A stretch of 64,000 bases of DNA from positions 8,246,501 to 8,310,500 of the forward strand of contig JAXDDX010000002.1 in the NCBI GenBank assembly GCA_034670405.1, in the 5' to 3' direction. The position numbers were made by a program, and so were the translations under genes. This document shows positions 11,301-24,118 of this stretch, piece after piece (positions within the stretch are counted from its first letter, which is position 1; each line of letters opens with the position of its first letter). The DNA comes from Hoplostethus atlanticus (lineage: Eukaryota; Chordata; Actinopteri; Trachichthyiformes; Trachichthyidae). Below the pieces are notes generated by a model. It made no database searches, was not told where the DNA came from, and worked only from the letters and a program-made list of their open reading frames with translations.

Positions 11301-14300
11301 CAAGGTCACAAAGCTGAGCAGAGTTAGTCTGTAAAATTTGGAAATTTGGTAATTTCCAGGTCTTGATAAGTTTGGAAATTGCACAAAAATAGTTGGGAAA
11401 TTATTGTTGTACTGTCTGGATATATGACTAAACTGTTTCTGTGGTTTTAGACCATTTGAGTCATCTCACTTATTCTGATATTCATCTTCATCTGCATAAT
11501 GCTATGGCATAGTTAGTAGGGGCAAGATGACTATCTGCATGAATGCTGATCACCAAAATCTTCAGATCAAATCAAATAATTAATGTCTGGAAAAAGTATG
11601 GAATTTTAAATTGAAACTGTGTAGGAACCCTGCATATACACGTCTTTATCTCTTGGCTTGTTACTTTGTTAGTTTTCCCCCCCAAAGAGCTTCTAAGATA
11701 TTCTAGAGATGTATTAATATTGCTGTTGGGGTGCACAATGTGTAACCTAGCCATTAAATTAGATATTAAATAGAACGGGTAAAGTTATAGGCTACCTAAA
11801 CTAGATTAACTATGGTAAGGCTAAATCAAACTACATTGATCAGTGAGGGAAATATGACTACTCCTCCTCGTACTTAATCTGCCATGTTTAGGGACGTGTT
11901 TATTTTGCTGCTGACGCTGGTTTACAGATGCACTGGATTAAGGCAGTGCATCGTGCCCTTGCCGGTGACCACTGTCATGTGACTAGGAGTTTACCGCGTG
12001 CCCTAAAATGAGTGTGGCTGCTGTGTTGCACTGTGCTCATCTGTCTCTCACTACTGCTCCTCTTGAAATGTATTCATGGGTATTTTAATTGCTTTAATGG
12101 CATGGTAATGAGATGCTGACACAATGTCAGACAACATCCATGATTCAATATCATGATTCATCAGATGATGATTTTACCCGTTTGATTAGAGCAAAATTAT
12201 TTCAATAAAATGGTTTCTAACTCTTATCCATTCATTCCCCAAATGTCTTATTGTAAGTAGCCATGTCTTGTATGAAGAAAGTTTTTGAACACATGGTAAA
12301 AGTCTCCAGCTCATTAATCAGTGAAGTGATTACATTAATGGAGGTGTGCACTAATTGAATTGCTTTAAGATAAGTAATTTAATACAGCTCCTATTTCAAA
12401 TTATAATGTTTAAGCCAATTTCCCCCTGTGTGAAATTATACACCTACATTAATAAGGTAGACCTGGGGTCTCTAAAGATGTTGCTTCCCATACATGTTAG
12501 AAGATGGCGCTGTCCCTAAAAACGACTGTATATCTGCAGCAAAATGTCTCACTATCAGTCTGTTTAACCAATGTTTAGATTGTTAAATCTTTTTGTTATC
12601 CGTTTCCTCTGGTTCCATAGGTCCGCCAGCTAAAGATCAAAGACATAGTTCTTTCCTCTCATGACCGTGCAGTTAGGAACTGCCCCTGGACCATGGGTCT
12701 GTGGAAAAGCTACCTGCTAGCTCTGGAGAGGCATGGGGCCGAGCATCAAACTGTCTCAGGTAACCACTAAGTACAACACTAGGCTGTCAGGGTGATGACT
12801 TTCCAGAAATCTTTCCATTATTCAGCATGGTAAAGGGCCCAGTCTAGAAGATTTCTCAAATACTGGGTTTGTGTATGTTTATTTTTTGCTAGCTGAGTAG
12901 TTAGTACAAGCATTAACAGGATTTATACTTACAGATAATCAGGAATTAAATATGTATTGTGAAGCTGTAAATTATTTATGTATATATTTTTTGATAAACA
13001 GCCCTAACCTTGAATCTGCTTGTAAATAGAAATAATTGTTATGTAGAAATGTATTATATTGGTATGTTCCATTGTATCTTGTTGGGTACTATCATTTTGG
13101 ATTTCTGTCTTCACAGATGTCTTTGAAAAGGCCCTGAATGCAGGTTTCATTCAAGCTACGGATTACGTGGACATCTGGCAAGCATACCTTGACTACCTGA
13201 GGAGACGTGTGGATTTCAGCAAAGGTGAGAGCAACTGGTATGAAAACAGAAATTTCCTTTGTGTTTGGGGATAATCCAATTCACAGATCGTTCCCTTATT
13301 GGCGGTGTTATCTTGCATTTGTCAGAATCGAGTAAAGAGTTAGAAGAGTTACGGGCAGCCTTCTCTCGGTCCTTGGACTACATGAAACAAGACGTTGAAG
13401 AAAGTAGGTGGAGTCCAGTCCAAATGTAGAACTATGTTTTTGGGTTGCGTTTAGTTGTTATTGTCACTTGATTCATTGTCTCACCCTTCTGTAGGGTTCA
13501 GTGAAAGTGGAGATCCTTCCTGTACCATAATGCAGATCTGGGCAAGGATAGAGGTAAGGGTGATGATACGAAGTAGTTGATATGACACTCATTTTAATGG
13601 CTTTGATTCTTTATTGTTGTGTTGCACAGTGTCACTAAGTATTTAACCCTCTTAATCTGTTTTTTTTTTGTCTTATTTTGAAATGCATGATGACACATGC
13701 ATGCTTATCATTTAACTTCTGATCTGAATAGTGGATCATGTGCTGTGAGAAAGGACGTGTCCTCCTACATTTTTAAATTGGGACAAAGCTAACTATCTAT
13801 TCCACACGCTTCCAAAGTACTGTGAAGCAGAATGAGGCCACTGCCAAACGCCCACTGAGAAACATTGCAAAGAAATGAAGGATCTATTACTCAACTATGA
13901 GTTCCCTACTTTTTCTACATATGCCATAATGGAAAAGACATTTATCAAATGGCAATCATTTCTCTGGGTTATCCATGCTTTCCCATGGCATGTAGGTATG
14001 AGTAATATGGAAACAGTCTATACAAATGAAGTGTCTCATATTTCTACTTTCCTCTGCCTACCAGGCCCTCCACTGCAAGAACATGCAAAAGGCCAGAGAG
14101 CTGTGGGACAGTATCATGACAAAAGGGAATGCCAAATATGCCAACATGTGGCTGGAGTACTATAACCTTGAAAGGTCAGTCAGTGCACATCTTGATGAAT
14201 ACCATTTAGTTGTAAAACATCTGTATGCTATCTATCTTTCTATGTGTTTTAATTTATCCCTAGGTCTTATGGAGATCCCATTCACTGCCGGAAGGCTCTC

Positions 14301-17123
14301 CACAGGGCTGTCCAGTGCACCTCAGATTACCCAGAGCATGTTTGTGAAGTCCTGCTCACCTTTGAGAGGGTGGAGGGTGAGTCTTAATCTGGGGAAAAGG
14401 TTATGCAGTTTATCAGTCATGTCCCCTATGTTCATGTTCATGATCATCATCATCACCTCACCTACAGGTTCTCTGGAAGACTGGGATGCGGCAGTGCAGA
14501 AGACTGAGACCCGGCTGAACAGGATCAATGAGCAACGGGCAAAAGTAAGAACCCATATCAGCACTGTACCGTACAGGTCTGTCATTTTGCTGCTGTTGGC
14601 TCACGTTACTGTCCTCCTCCCATCTGTTAGGTGGCTGAGAAAGAAGCCAACCTGGTCCGCCAGGAGGGGGAGAAGACTGAGCAGCGGCGGAAGGCCAAGT
14701 CAGAAAAGAAGGCTCAGAAGAAGGGCCAAAAGGGATTTCGAGCTGGGGAGAAGAGGAAAGTAGAGCAGGATAATTATCAGGATGAATGGGATGAAGAGTC
14801 AGGTAAGGAAAGATGGGCTAGTTTGCATAGTTTCTATGATAATATGCTATAATATGTTTGTTTTTTAGAATATAGACCCTTGAGCAAATCAGTGGATGTA
14901 ATGTCATCCACTGTCCTCATCTCTCTCTCTGTCTCTCTCGCACTGACAGAACAAGCTCCTAAGAGGCACAGAGGAGATGGTGACGCAAGCACTGAGGAGT
15001 ATATGGAGACAGAGGCAGGACTGTTTGGGCGGAAAACTCCTGCTGGCCACAAGCCTGGGCCACCTGGTGGTAAAAAAGCCCAGCAGGGAGCAGCAGCCAC
15101 TACACAGAGGCAGCAAGATGACAAGGTGGAGCTCCGCAATGATAACAACAGTGTATTCATCAGTAACCTGGCATATACTTTGGAGGAGCCAGAGACAAAG
15201 CTCAGGACACTGTTTGAGCCCTGTGGCACCATCACGCAAGTGCGCCCAGTCTTCAGCAACAAGGGCACCTTCAAAGGCTATTGCTACGTACAGTTTGAAT
15301 GCCAAACATCGGTCCCTGGAGCACTAAAGCTGGACCGACGAGAAGTGGAGGGGAGGCCCATGTTCGTATCACCTTGTGTGGACAAAAACACAAACCCTGA
15401 CTTTAAGGTAAATATGGCCATTTGTCCTTGTATGGGTTTGGGAGCAGATGAGTATGAGGTTGTATTTAGTGGGCCATGTTCTTTTTTTATTACAATGTGC
15501 ACTACTTGGGGTTCCTACAGCCATGAGAAATCTGGAAATGTCGTGGAATTTTAAAAGTGTTTTCCAGTCCTGGAAAAGTTATAGAAAATGAAACATGCAT
15601 ACAGTTTTGGAAATGTCAGAAATTTGTTGATCTTTGAAATCATTGAAATGTTTAATGTCAAGTTTGGCTGCTTGTTGATCCACTTACCTTTGTGAATAAA
15701 AACCTAAAATAGAATTTTTCTAAAAGTAGATAGATTATTGTAAAATAGATTAAATGTAATATTTGCAACATAGACTCTGAAAAATACTGGTCATGGAAAT
15801 TGTGCTATATGTCATGGAATAATCTTGGACAAGTCTTTGAATGTGATTAGCGAAAAGGTTTAGAAACCCTGAATACAATGATTAATTTACATTATTTTCC
15901 CTATAGGTGTTTAAATACAACTCATCTATTGAGAAACACAAAATCTTTGTGTCGGGGCTGCCCTTCTCTTGTACCAAGGAGCAGTTGGAGGAGATGTCCA
16001 AGCCACATGGTACCATTAAAGATGTCCGTCTGGTCACATATCGGTCAGGCAAACCGAAGGTGAGGCACAGCGTCCGGATGTTGAGCTAAAGATAGCCACC
16101 TTGATTCATCTAAGGAATTCAGCAATTGAGTCAATGGCTTTTTGAGTGCTTTATGAAGAGGAAAGTTAGTGGATCTAATGAGTAGTTAGAATCCCCTAAG
16201 CCTCTCCAATGAGTTAAACATTTGCATTTGGATTCACAGAACTGTATACAGGCTAATTGTTAAATCTAGAAGCTCCATTGAAGCTTTTGAAATGGTGTGA
16301 CACACTCTGGAGTATTGCTGCATTAACCTCCTTTTGTTGTGTGGCTGTGCAGGGTCTGGCATATGTTGAGTTTGCAGACGAGGCCCAGGCTAATCAGGCA
16401 GTGCTGAAAATGGATGGCATGGTTATAGAGGATAACAAAATATCGGTGGCCATCAGTAACCCTCCTCGCAGAAACGCAAAGGATAAACCTGGTTCCAGCG
16501 GGTCCATGGCAGCCATTATGCCTCGTCAGGTCTATGGAGCGTAAGTTTGCGGATGCACTCCTTTCTCATGCAGGATGAAATGTCTCACTAAAATATGACT
16601 ATTTTCACAGTGACTGTGCAAAGTGTTACAAATTGTCTCCGATTTTCAAATGTTACTGATATTATCATATCTGTAACTGTACAGCAGCAGTTGACCAATG
16701 GGTAAGACTTTGATTAGATTGTGTAGAGTTAGGTTTGGTTGTGAAATATGCAATTCATCCTCATACCAGTGATGGGAAATGCAAGTATCATCTATAAAGA
16801 CTTTACTTTGGAAACGGCCATGATGCTAATATTATAGTTGGTATCCCTTGGAGCTATATCCAAAGCTCAGTACAAAAAGAAAATGTGGGCAAACAAACTG
16901 AAGATGTCTTTCTTTTTCTAGGAGAGGGAGAGGACGCACCCAGCTCTCACTACTCCCTCGTTCCCTGCATCGAGCAAGTGGGCCTGTAAACAAAGCGGAG
17001 AATGGGACTGCAACTAAACCCACACCAGGAGCAGCCAGTGCAGCAGCGAATGCAACTGGATTCGAGGCACAGGAAAAACCTTTGTCTAATTCAGACTTTG
17101 CCAGAATGCTTCTCAATAAGTGA
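8323..17123 (+). CDS. sart3: SART3, U4/U6 snRNP recycling factor
   Basis: Nineteen coding exons: 8323-8508, 9118-9244, 9327-9431, 9526-9710, 9996-10101, 10779-10903, 11082-11237, 12621-12759, 13117-13224, 13326-13403, 13495-13553, 14065-14174, 14264-14376, 14468-14544, 14631-14802, 14950-15407, 15907-16059, 16353-16540, 16922-17123. All have GT-AG ends. The sum is 2847 nt, 948 aa (human 963). Order: acidic N-terminus; HAT half-TPR repeats through about residue 560 (for example IWLDWLKDE, IWQAYLDYLRRR, MWLEYYNLER); Lys/Arg-rich NLS region; RRM1 at about 683-760 (FISNL, GYCYVQF); RRM2 at about 780-855 (FVSGL, GLAYVEF); C-terminal LSm-binding tail ending NSDFARMLLNK. In the nucleus it reanneals U4 and U6 snRNAs and recruits USP15/USP4. 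Introns 7 and 16 hold repeat relics. It is convergent with ficd. Confidence 0.96.
8521..8640. repeat. Cluster of palindromic AACGTTAGC words in sart3 intron 1
   Basis: Within about 120 bp just after exon 1, the words TTAACGTTA, AACGTTAGCTA and GCTAACGTTAGCTAG recur in both orientations. Each is nearly self-complementary. A similar cluster lies at 49785-49915 in a wscd2 intron. I recognise the word as common in teleost DNA near gene starts but know no assigned function. Confidence 0.45.
11300..11760. repeat. Dispersed-repeat relics in sart3 intron 7
   Basis: Intron 7 (11238-12620, 1383 bp) contains phrases such as GGAAATTTGGTAATTTCCAGG and TATGGAATTTTAAA followed by GTAGGAACCCTG. The same phrases appear, diverged, in intron 16 (15525-15875: GTCGTGGAATTTTAAAAG, TTCCAGTCCTGGAAAAG, TAGAAACCCTGA). 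That fits copies of one uncharacterised interspersed repeat. The rest of intron 7 shows nothing recognisable. Confidence 0.4.
15510..15875. repeat. Dispersed-repeat relic in sart3 intron 16
   Basis: Partner of the repeat in intron 7. It carries repeated GGAAATGT, GGAAAAGT and CATGGAAAT words and ends near TAGAAACCCTGA. No coding potential is seen, and the family is not named. Confidence 0.35.
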
Positions 17124-19847
17124 GACGATGAGCAAGACCGTTATGACTGCCTTCATATTGAAAGCCATCTTGTGTCCTTACAGATTAGTGGTGGTGATTT
17201 TTCTGTAATTTGTTGCCCAACTTCCCTTTAATCCAGTCTCGTTCCCATCATCAGTGCTGAGAGAATGCCTTACTCACCCTAGCTCCTGCCCTCTTCATCA
17301 CAAACCCTTCTCAACAAAGGTTGAAATTACTTTTGACTAGGATGATAGAATGTTAATGTTAATTACCAATTTTTGTTGTGCGTTTTTGGGGGTGACTGGC
17401 AGATTATTTTATAAAAAAAAATGTATAATATTTGTGTGTAAATATAAAACATTGCACACCTCATGTTGCAAGGTGTATTCTTTTGTTGTGCTGACTATGT
17501 GAAAGGGATTTGACAGAAGCATAGTGGAGAGTATTTTTTTCTAGCAGCCAAACTTGTGAATGCTGTCTAAAAAGAAATATGCAAACGTTTGACATTTCAG
17601 ATGTGAAGTATCATAGTTAGTGTGTGTAATAAATTGGATGTGCTACAATAATGAAAAGACGTTTTTAGGAAACTTATGATTTTGTTGTGTAACCTATCTT
17701 GACTTCTGAGGACACAGCTAACTTGCAATGATTTTAGCAGACTATTTGACTAATCTATTGCTTTCCATAATACCGTCTCAAGTTACCATCAACAAAGATA
17801 GACAAAAGTAGATTTGCTTCAATTAAAGTAGCTAGTTCCTTGTCTTTATCTTGGCGTGAGGGCATGGTGTTGTGTAAAACTGTCTTATACAAAAATGGCC
17901 TTTCCTTCATGGTCATGTCACACTGCTAACACACATCTTGAGCTGGAGTTATACAAATAATTTATGTGCAGGACTACCCAAAATATCCGTTCTTGTGCTC
18001 TATTTCTTTGCTCTATTTGTTTTCGTACATGTGTCAGTGTTTGTTCAATACTATGACACTTTTCTTTAGGGGAAAAAAGATAGAATGCATCTATCATCAA
18101 ATAACTTCTATTGGTTTAGATTTCTAGGACTGTGCTCTATTTGCAGGGGACAATATGAGGGAGATCGATTCTAAGGGAAATGAAACATTTCTTCCCCCTT
18201 ACCGCCCTTGTGAAGTCATCCAGCAAGACTGGAGCTTTGTTTATAGAGAGGTTTTACAAACACATTTCTTTAACTTGACATGAAAACAGTAATTTGCTGA
18301 ACACACTTCGTTGTAAGACAGGAGAAATTGTGATGGATGAATTAGTTTATGGTGTGAATAACTGGAACTGAAGTTCATCCATGCACAGTGAAATTCCTAA
18401 CACTTTCATACTGATAGGAAGTGCATGCACAACTTTTTTAATTGTGTGTACAATTTGACAAGAAATGCCAGGATAAATTACAGAACAAAATGCAAGTACA
18501 TTTTTATAAATGAGGCCCCAGGCCTGCTTTTCTTGATGTTAGTGACTAGGGTTGATCTTACCCTCTGTATGAAGTTGGCATCAGCTGTGCCATGAGACGA
18601 TGACTGAAGTATTCTGGGGGAGTAGGTTATTGCTCCCATCTACCCATACTATTTAGGCCTGCAGGATCCATTGTTACCAGAGGAAAGAATCTATGCAGTT
18701 TTTTGAATGCAAGTGTTTTAAGAATATATTGTTACTCTCTTCCATGTTAAGAGTTTACCAGTTTCGTCAATGTAGCTTTACCTTACTAGTTCACAGTTTA
18801 CTAGAGTTCACTTGTCTTGTATGAATCAAGGAAACTTCAAAAAGGTCATCATAGTTTTCAAAACAGAGGGAATACAAGCTATATGTATTGATATCACCAC
18901 AGTGGCCTAATCTAGAAACAATTGGTCTCTAGAAGTCACCTTCTGTTTTACAGCCAATAAAAAAAGGTGGTGTATGTGCATTGCTTTTGTTTTTGTATAA
19001 TTTCTATAGTCATGTTTTCAATTTGGTATGGAAGTAAATAACAAATTACTATTTTTGTTTTATTTAGTCACAATATTTATTTTCCTGCTTGTCTCATGGT
19101 TTACCCTTGTATTTTGGGTGCTGTTGTCTTGTTAATTTGTTGTTTCTGGTCTAAAGTTGTTATAATAAATGGAAATCTTCCATCCCACTGTCATTCTGAG
19201 AGCTTCAACCTGTTCATTCTAGGGATGTGTACAATATATAGACATTACAAATGGAAGGTAATAAAATATGTTTTATTTTATAGTAAAATAAATAATTAAA
19301 TACATCAAAGTGCTTTACAGTGTTAGGAGACAGCATCTTTATCCCAAGGTAATTAAAAATGCTCATACGCTGTACACATTTTCAATGTCTGCCAGTGGTC
19401 ATCACTAACACATCTCAAGTCATAACGGATGAGATGAGAATCTGTTTGACCAAGTTTAATTTTAATCCTTACATCTACGTCAGTCATACTTCAGATGGTA
19501 TTCTAGCATTTTTAATGGCACTGATAAACTGATTTCATTTTGCACGAAATAGACATGTCTGTTAGCAAATGCAAGAACAGCAAAATCAGTTAGTAATTCA
19601 ATGCAGTATGTGGCCATGGAGTGATGCGATGCAATGATGCCAGCGTTCCTGCAGCAGAGTGTCATTAGATTCAACAGGTGCAAAACTCACAGAAAATCAA
19701 GGACATGAGAATTTAGGAAATGGAGACTAGTCAATTAAGAAACTAATGTTCATGACAGGGTTGTTATTAAAGAATCTTTAGATAAGTGAATAAACAGCCC
19801 TCCGTGCCCTACTTGTTCACGCCTGTGTTGCCCCTCCCATCTCCAAC
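17124..19847. other. Convergent spacer between sart3 and ficd
   Basis: 2.7 kb of AT-rich sequence holding the 3' UTRs of sart3 (+) and ficd (-). Read on the minus strand, TTTATT at 19272-19277 is a candidate ficd polyadenylation signal. Short phrases such as CAAAGTGCTTTACAG (near 19306) resemble LINE tails. No ORF with recognisable domains or start context was found. Confidence 0.5.
17628..17633 (+). promoter_or_regulatory. Candidate polyadenylation signal of sart3
   Basis: AATAAA lies 505 nt after the sart3 stop, in an AT-rich 3' UTR (17124 onward). It is followed by T- and GT-rich sequence (ATTGGATGTG, and TTTTGTTGTGT further on), as expected downstream of a cleavage site. Confidence 0.5.
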
Positions 19848-21295
19848 TCAGTTGCGGACTGGGATAGTCTGTTTGCAGTCTGGGCAGGCCTCGTGGTGAC
19901 TGGCTCCTGGCAGCCCCACAGCATGCTCAGTTGTAGCAATCAACAGTGTGTCCAAGGTGTTCTCTGTGCATTTGGCTATAAAACGAATGAAGGGACGGAC
20001 ATCGCCCTCATTGGCTGTGTCTAGAGCTGCATAGTATTCAGCTCTTTGTTCTTTGCGAATTGTGATTGGTGGGTACCGTGCTTGCATGAGCACAAGGTTC
20101 ATTAGCAGCCGCGATGTGCGTCCATTTCCGTCTACGAATGGATGCACGTACACCAGTTTGTAGTGGGCAAGTGCTGCATACTCCACAGGATGCAGTTGAA
20201 GGGCCTCCTCGGAGTTGAGCCACTGAACCAGTTCTTGCATATGCCGGTCCAGGTCCTGAGGGTGGGGTGGAATGTGGTGGCCCACAAACACTTGGCTGGT
20301 GCGCAGCCTCCCTCCCTCCACTGGGTCTGCATAGCCAAGCACACGCCGGTGGATCTCCAGGATGTCAGTGACAGTGATGGCTCCTGCCCTGGACAACAGA
20401 GTGGTGTTGATGTACTTCATAGCTGCATCCACACCAATAGCCTCGTTCTGCTCCTGCAGGCTCTTGCCAGGGACGGCATAGCGCGTCTCAATGATGTGAC
20501 GGATCTCAGACAGAGTTAGCGTGTTGCCCTCAATGGCCACTGTGTGGTAGATGTGGTGGTAGTAGGTTTCCTCCATCACGCGTCGGAGTGCAGAATTGCC
20601 CTTTGGAATGGACATAAGCCTGCGCACTTTACTGTCAATGATGCCAAAGTGACGTTGATCAATCTCCTCCACCAAGGGAAGCGTACGGTCTCGGCTGACC
20701 AGAGCCCTCTCATTGCATGGAGAGATGGCCAGGGCCTTGGTGTAGAGGTGGTCTGCCTGAACAACATCCTTCTCCTCCAAAATGGTCCCCAGCTCTGTCA
20801 GGGCATCCACAAAGTCTGGGTTCATGTTGAGTGCATGCACCAGCAGCTTGTGGGCCTTCTCTCTCTTCCCCTGTTTCTTCATCTCCAAAGCCAGCTGCAG
20901 CGCTGCTTTGGCCTCCAGCTTGGACTCTGCAATCAGCACATAATAAATAGTGTTATCATATAGTAACATTTCAACACAGAGCAGGGAACCCTTACTAAAA
21001 GGACAGTGAAGTGATTGTTTTTACCTTTGCTTGGCTTGGACCTGTGAGGCAGTAGATCAAGGGCAGTAAAGGGGACAGTGAGACTTGTGGACTGCACAGT
21101 GGGCTGATGAGAACTTCCCCAGAGCTGGCAGCGTATTTGAGCGATGCCCTTCATTGTGGCACAGCACTGGTCTTCCACCCCTACCAGTGGCATCAAGAGT
21201 GCCACCAAAGACCCGAGGAGAACACACAGCAGCGGCCCCCATCCTCCAAGGACACGGCCACTGGTGTAACGCCACAACGTTATAACAGCCATCAT
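19848..21295 (-). CDS. ficd: FICD, ER protein adenylyltransferase (Fic domain)
   Basis: Two coding exons, 21295-21025 and 20926-19848 (phase 1), giving 449 aa (human 458). Residues 21-39 form the type II signal anchor. Two TPR motifs follow (about 95-165), then a linker helix and the Fic domain. The inhibitory motif TVAIEGN is at 219-225, with Glu223 matching human Glu234. The catalytic motif [12 protein letters not shown] is at 352-363, with His352 matching human His363. The NTT glycosylation site at 264 is kept. All key residues are present, so the enzyme should both AMPylate and de-AMPylate the chaperone BiP in the ER lumen. I chose the Met-Met at 21295 because it aligns with the human start region; an in-frame ATG at 21424 adds 43 residues unlike the family. 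The C-terminus carries an unusual CPDC, absent from the human protein as I recall it. Confidence 0.95.
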
Positions 21296-22132
21296 CACGG
21301 GTGAAATCCTCCATTCTCCAGTGCCACGTCCCCCATCTATTCCACATCCAGTTGGGATAGCCGAGGGGCGACTGAGAGCAAAAACATCATCAACATGACA
21401 GCTGTCAGTCACAAACAATGCCAAGTAAATTCAGCACCTGCTCACCGTAACTTTTTCGGCTTGCTAGCTAGGTCTACTTAGCTTCGTAGCTGCTCTAATT
21501 CTTTTGCGTCTGTAAAATTATCTTGTCGTTTTAGGATGAAATTCTGACAGCGGCTAAAATGAAGGATAGCCTACTGTTGTCCCGTTACAGCGAATGCAGG
21601 GCTGTGTATAAAATACACATCATCAACTTCCTCGAGCGAAGGCTGGACTGAACATCATGGAATATCATTGGTCAGAAGCACATTGATAGGCGTTGAGGAT
21701 TGGCTGAAAACGCAGCGATACAACGAATGGATCGTAGCCGTTTTTGATTGGATGGAGGGGACCGGAAGCAACTGAACCTCTACAGGCAAATTCCAGGCGA
21801 AGCGAGAGGTTTCACTTTTACCTACTTCCGTTTACGCTTAAAGCTACTGATAGTCAAACAATTTCGTTTTGCACGTGGTCTTGTTTCGCGGCAACGACTG
21901 ATGTCACTAATAAAAATAAAGATTAATGATGGTTCTATCATAATTAGCTGTTGTTTATTTAAGTCCAAGGCATATTGAGATAGTAACAAGTTAAATATGT
22001 ACAAATCAGCGTTTATCCCTACAGTATATTCACCCTGCTCTCATGTTTTTAACTTTCTGTGCTAGACAGTACTTTGGTACATTTTAGCTGCACAACGCTC
22101 AGATATATTTATTTTGATAGATTTATTTGCTG

Positions 22133-22200
22133 TTGTTTTACACTGTAAAGCGTCTTGAGTAGTATGAAAAGCGCTATATAAATGTGATGTATTATTATTT
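22133..22200 (+). mobile_element. LINE-type 3' tail relic
   Basis: The phrase CTGTAAAGCGTCTTGAGTAG followed by GAAAAGCGCTATATAAATGTG and an ATT-rich end is a familiar 3' tail of fish non-LTR elements. Only the tail is present, consistent with strong 5' truncation on insertion. Family assignment is not possible by eye. Confidence 0.5.
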
Positions 22201-23120
22201 ACATGTGGCTCTCTAGATTAACAATTAGGACTAGGGTGCCAACGTATGGCAGCTTAAAATAAAATTTGGTTCATTATTGAATCCATATGGCCTATAGCCT
22301 AGTTACTAGGCTTGCCATTGTATTTTATTAGAATTACCATCGCATTTTGTCATTTTCTCTAGTAAGCCTTTTGTGAATTTTAGGAGAAAAAGTACATTGG
22401 TTTTAATCCTTCACACTGGTGTCCTGTGGACTTTGCTTACATCACCCTAGTTCAAACAGCTCACATATTGATTATGACATTTTTTATTGATAATAAATCA
22501 TACATACAGATTTTATTTTGGTGTCAATGCTCTCTTGCAACTCCCTTGGTGCAACGTAATTAAAACAGGGATTGAGAAAAGGAAATTAATTAATTATCTG
22601 AGCAGACAAACAAGCCAAACCATGAGCACATCCACCAGTGCATCCCATCTGTGTATCTCATTAAATGGTGAAAAGTTGTGCAAAAGATGCTCATTCATTG
22701 GACACATTGGACACTTTAACAGCCCAAATTGCTGAGATTGTAGGAATAACGCCATTCAGTGGCAAACACATCCACATTACGTACAATATCCCAGTCTAGG
22801 TTGCTCAGATTGCAGGAAAGCCCATTCACTGCCCAACCCAACAACCCAGATTAGAGCAGTAACCTCTGTTTAACCTTTAAATAGCTAATGCACTAACACA
22901 AAGTGGTGAAACTCAAACACATCACCCATTCACTGCTCTGGTCCACAACCCAGATTACTGGGTTGGTAGAAAACATCCTGTTCAATGAGCCATCTAGCAG
23001 ACCATCTAGACCGTATCAATCGGCTTCTTTTTCACATTTTTTAGTCTTTAATGAGATATACCCAGACAGGGGTGGCTGGCTGAGAGCAGAATTGGTTGCG
23101 GTCATAGTTGAGAGCCTTCA

Positions 23121-23122
<2 letters not shown>

Positions 23123-23151
<29 letters not shown>

Positions 23152-23155
23152 TGTG

Positions 23156-23217
<62 letters not shown>
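23123..23217. repeat. Compound microsatellite (GATT)n(GT)n
   Basis: About seven GATT units run directly into roughly 34 GT units with one interruption. Confidence 0.95.
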
Positions 23218-23219
<2 letters not shown>

Positions 23220-24078
23220 AGCCCCCCCATACATAACATGCATGAAGGGTGTGCAGAAAAGAACAGAACAGACCAATAAAATGTCCTCATTCTGGGGGGT
23301 TTTCCCATGATGCCTTTTATTTGGTCACTATTTTGATTATGTGGACATCTGCACTATATGTGTTTAATTGGTGTCAGTTAACAGAATCCTTTTTTTTTCT
23401 TTTACTGCATACATGAAACTTTACCTACAAACAGAGGAGGGCAGTATTGCTTTGTGTTAGGCAGTCATGACAATAATGTAGTAGTACAGCCTAGCAGTAG
23501 AACAGCAGCAGCAGCAGTTTTAGACTCAAAACTCCTCACTAGTCAGGTTTTAGTCTTTTGTTGTCCCATTTTGAATGATTGAATGAATGAATGATTTGAA
23601 ATCTGAAATTCTATGATATAATAATATAATATTTAAATTCTTAGCCTATCGTGCTATTTGTGCGTCAATTGCAGTGAAATGCCCTTTAAATAAATGATCA
23701 CAGCCTGTGGTTATGGGGATTGATTCCTGGCTGCTTTCCAATGACAACACTGATAGAGCTATCTTCAACAGATGGGCACAGCAGGCCATTAGGTCTTAAT
23801 AATGTGTATTCAAATGTAGCCTCAGACTCTTCAATACGATTGTGTAACCATAGAAAGCACAGGCAAGCCTATGAAGGCATATCCATGTAGCTGATCTTAG
23901 TTTGTGGAAAGAGACAGATGTATCACTGAAATTTTGCCTGAATTCCACAGCCTAACCTTTGTGCCGCTTTGTCCCACGGTAATTTCACCTTGGAGGATAA
24001 TGGAGTAGCAAGACTTTCTGAGCTTGCGCTACATTATTTCTTTACTCCTGCTAGATGTATGCACTCTCTCTCGTGCGT

Positions 24079-24080
<2 letters not shown>

Positions 24081-24116
<36 letters not shown>
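24081..24116. repeat. (AC)n microsatellite
   Basis: Eighteen AC units, preceded by a CT/GT-rich lead (CTCTCTCTCGTGCGTGT). Confidence 0.95.

Positions 24117-24118
<2 letters not shown>

Noticed and set aside
14834..15305. Minus-strand frames of 146 and 133 aa
   Set aside because: They are antisense shadows of sart3 exon 16 (RRM1).
20142..20963. Plus-strand frames of 125 and 139 aa
   Set aside because: They are antisense shadows of the ficd coding exon.
21296..21424. N-terminal extension of ficd from ATG 21424
   Set aside because: The 43 extra residues do not resemble FICD N-termini, and a likely splice acceptor (CTCTCAG, minus strand, about 21372) falls inside. The Met-Met at 21295 is preferred.
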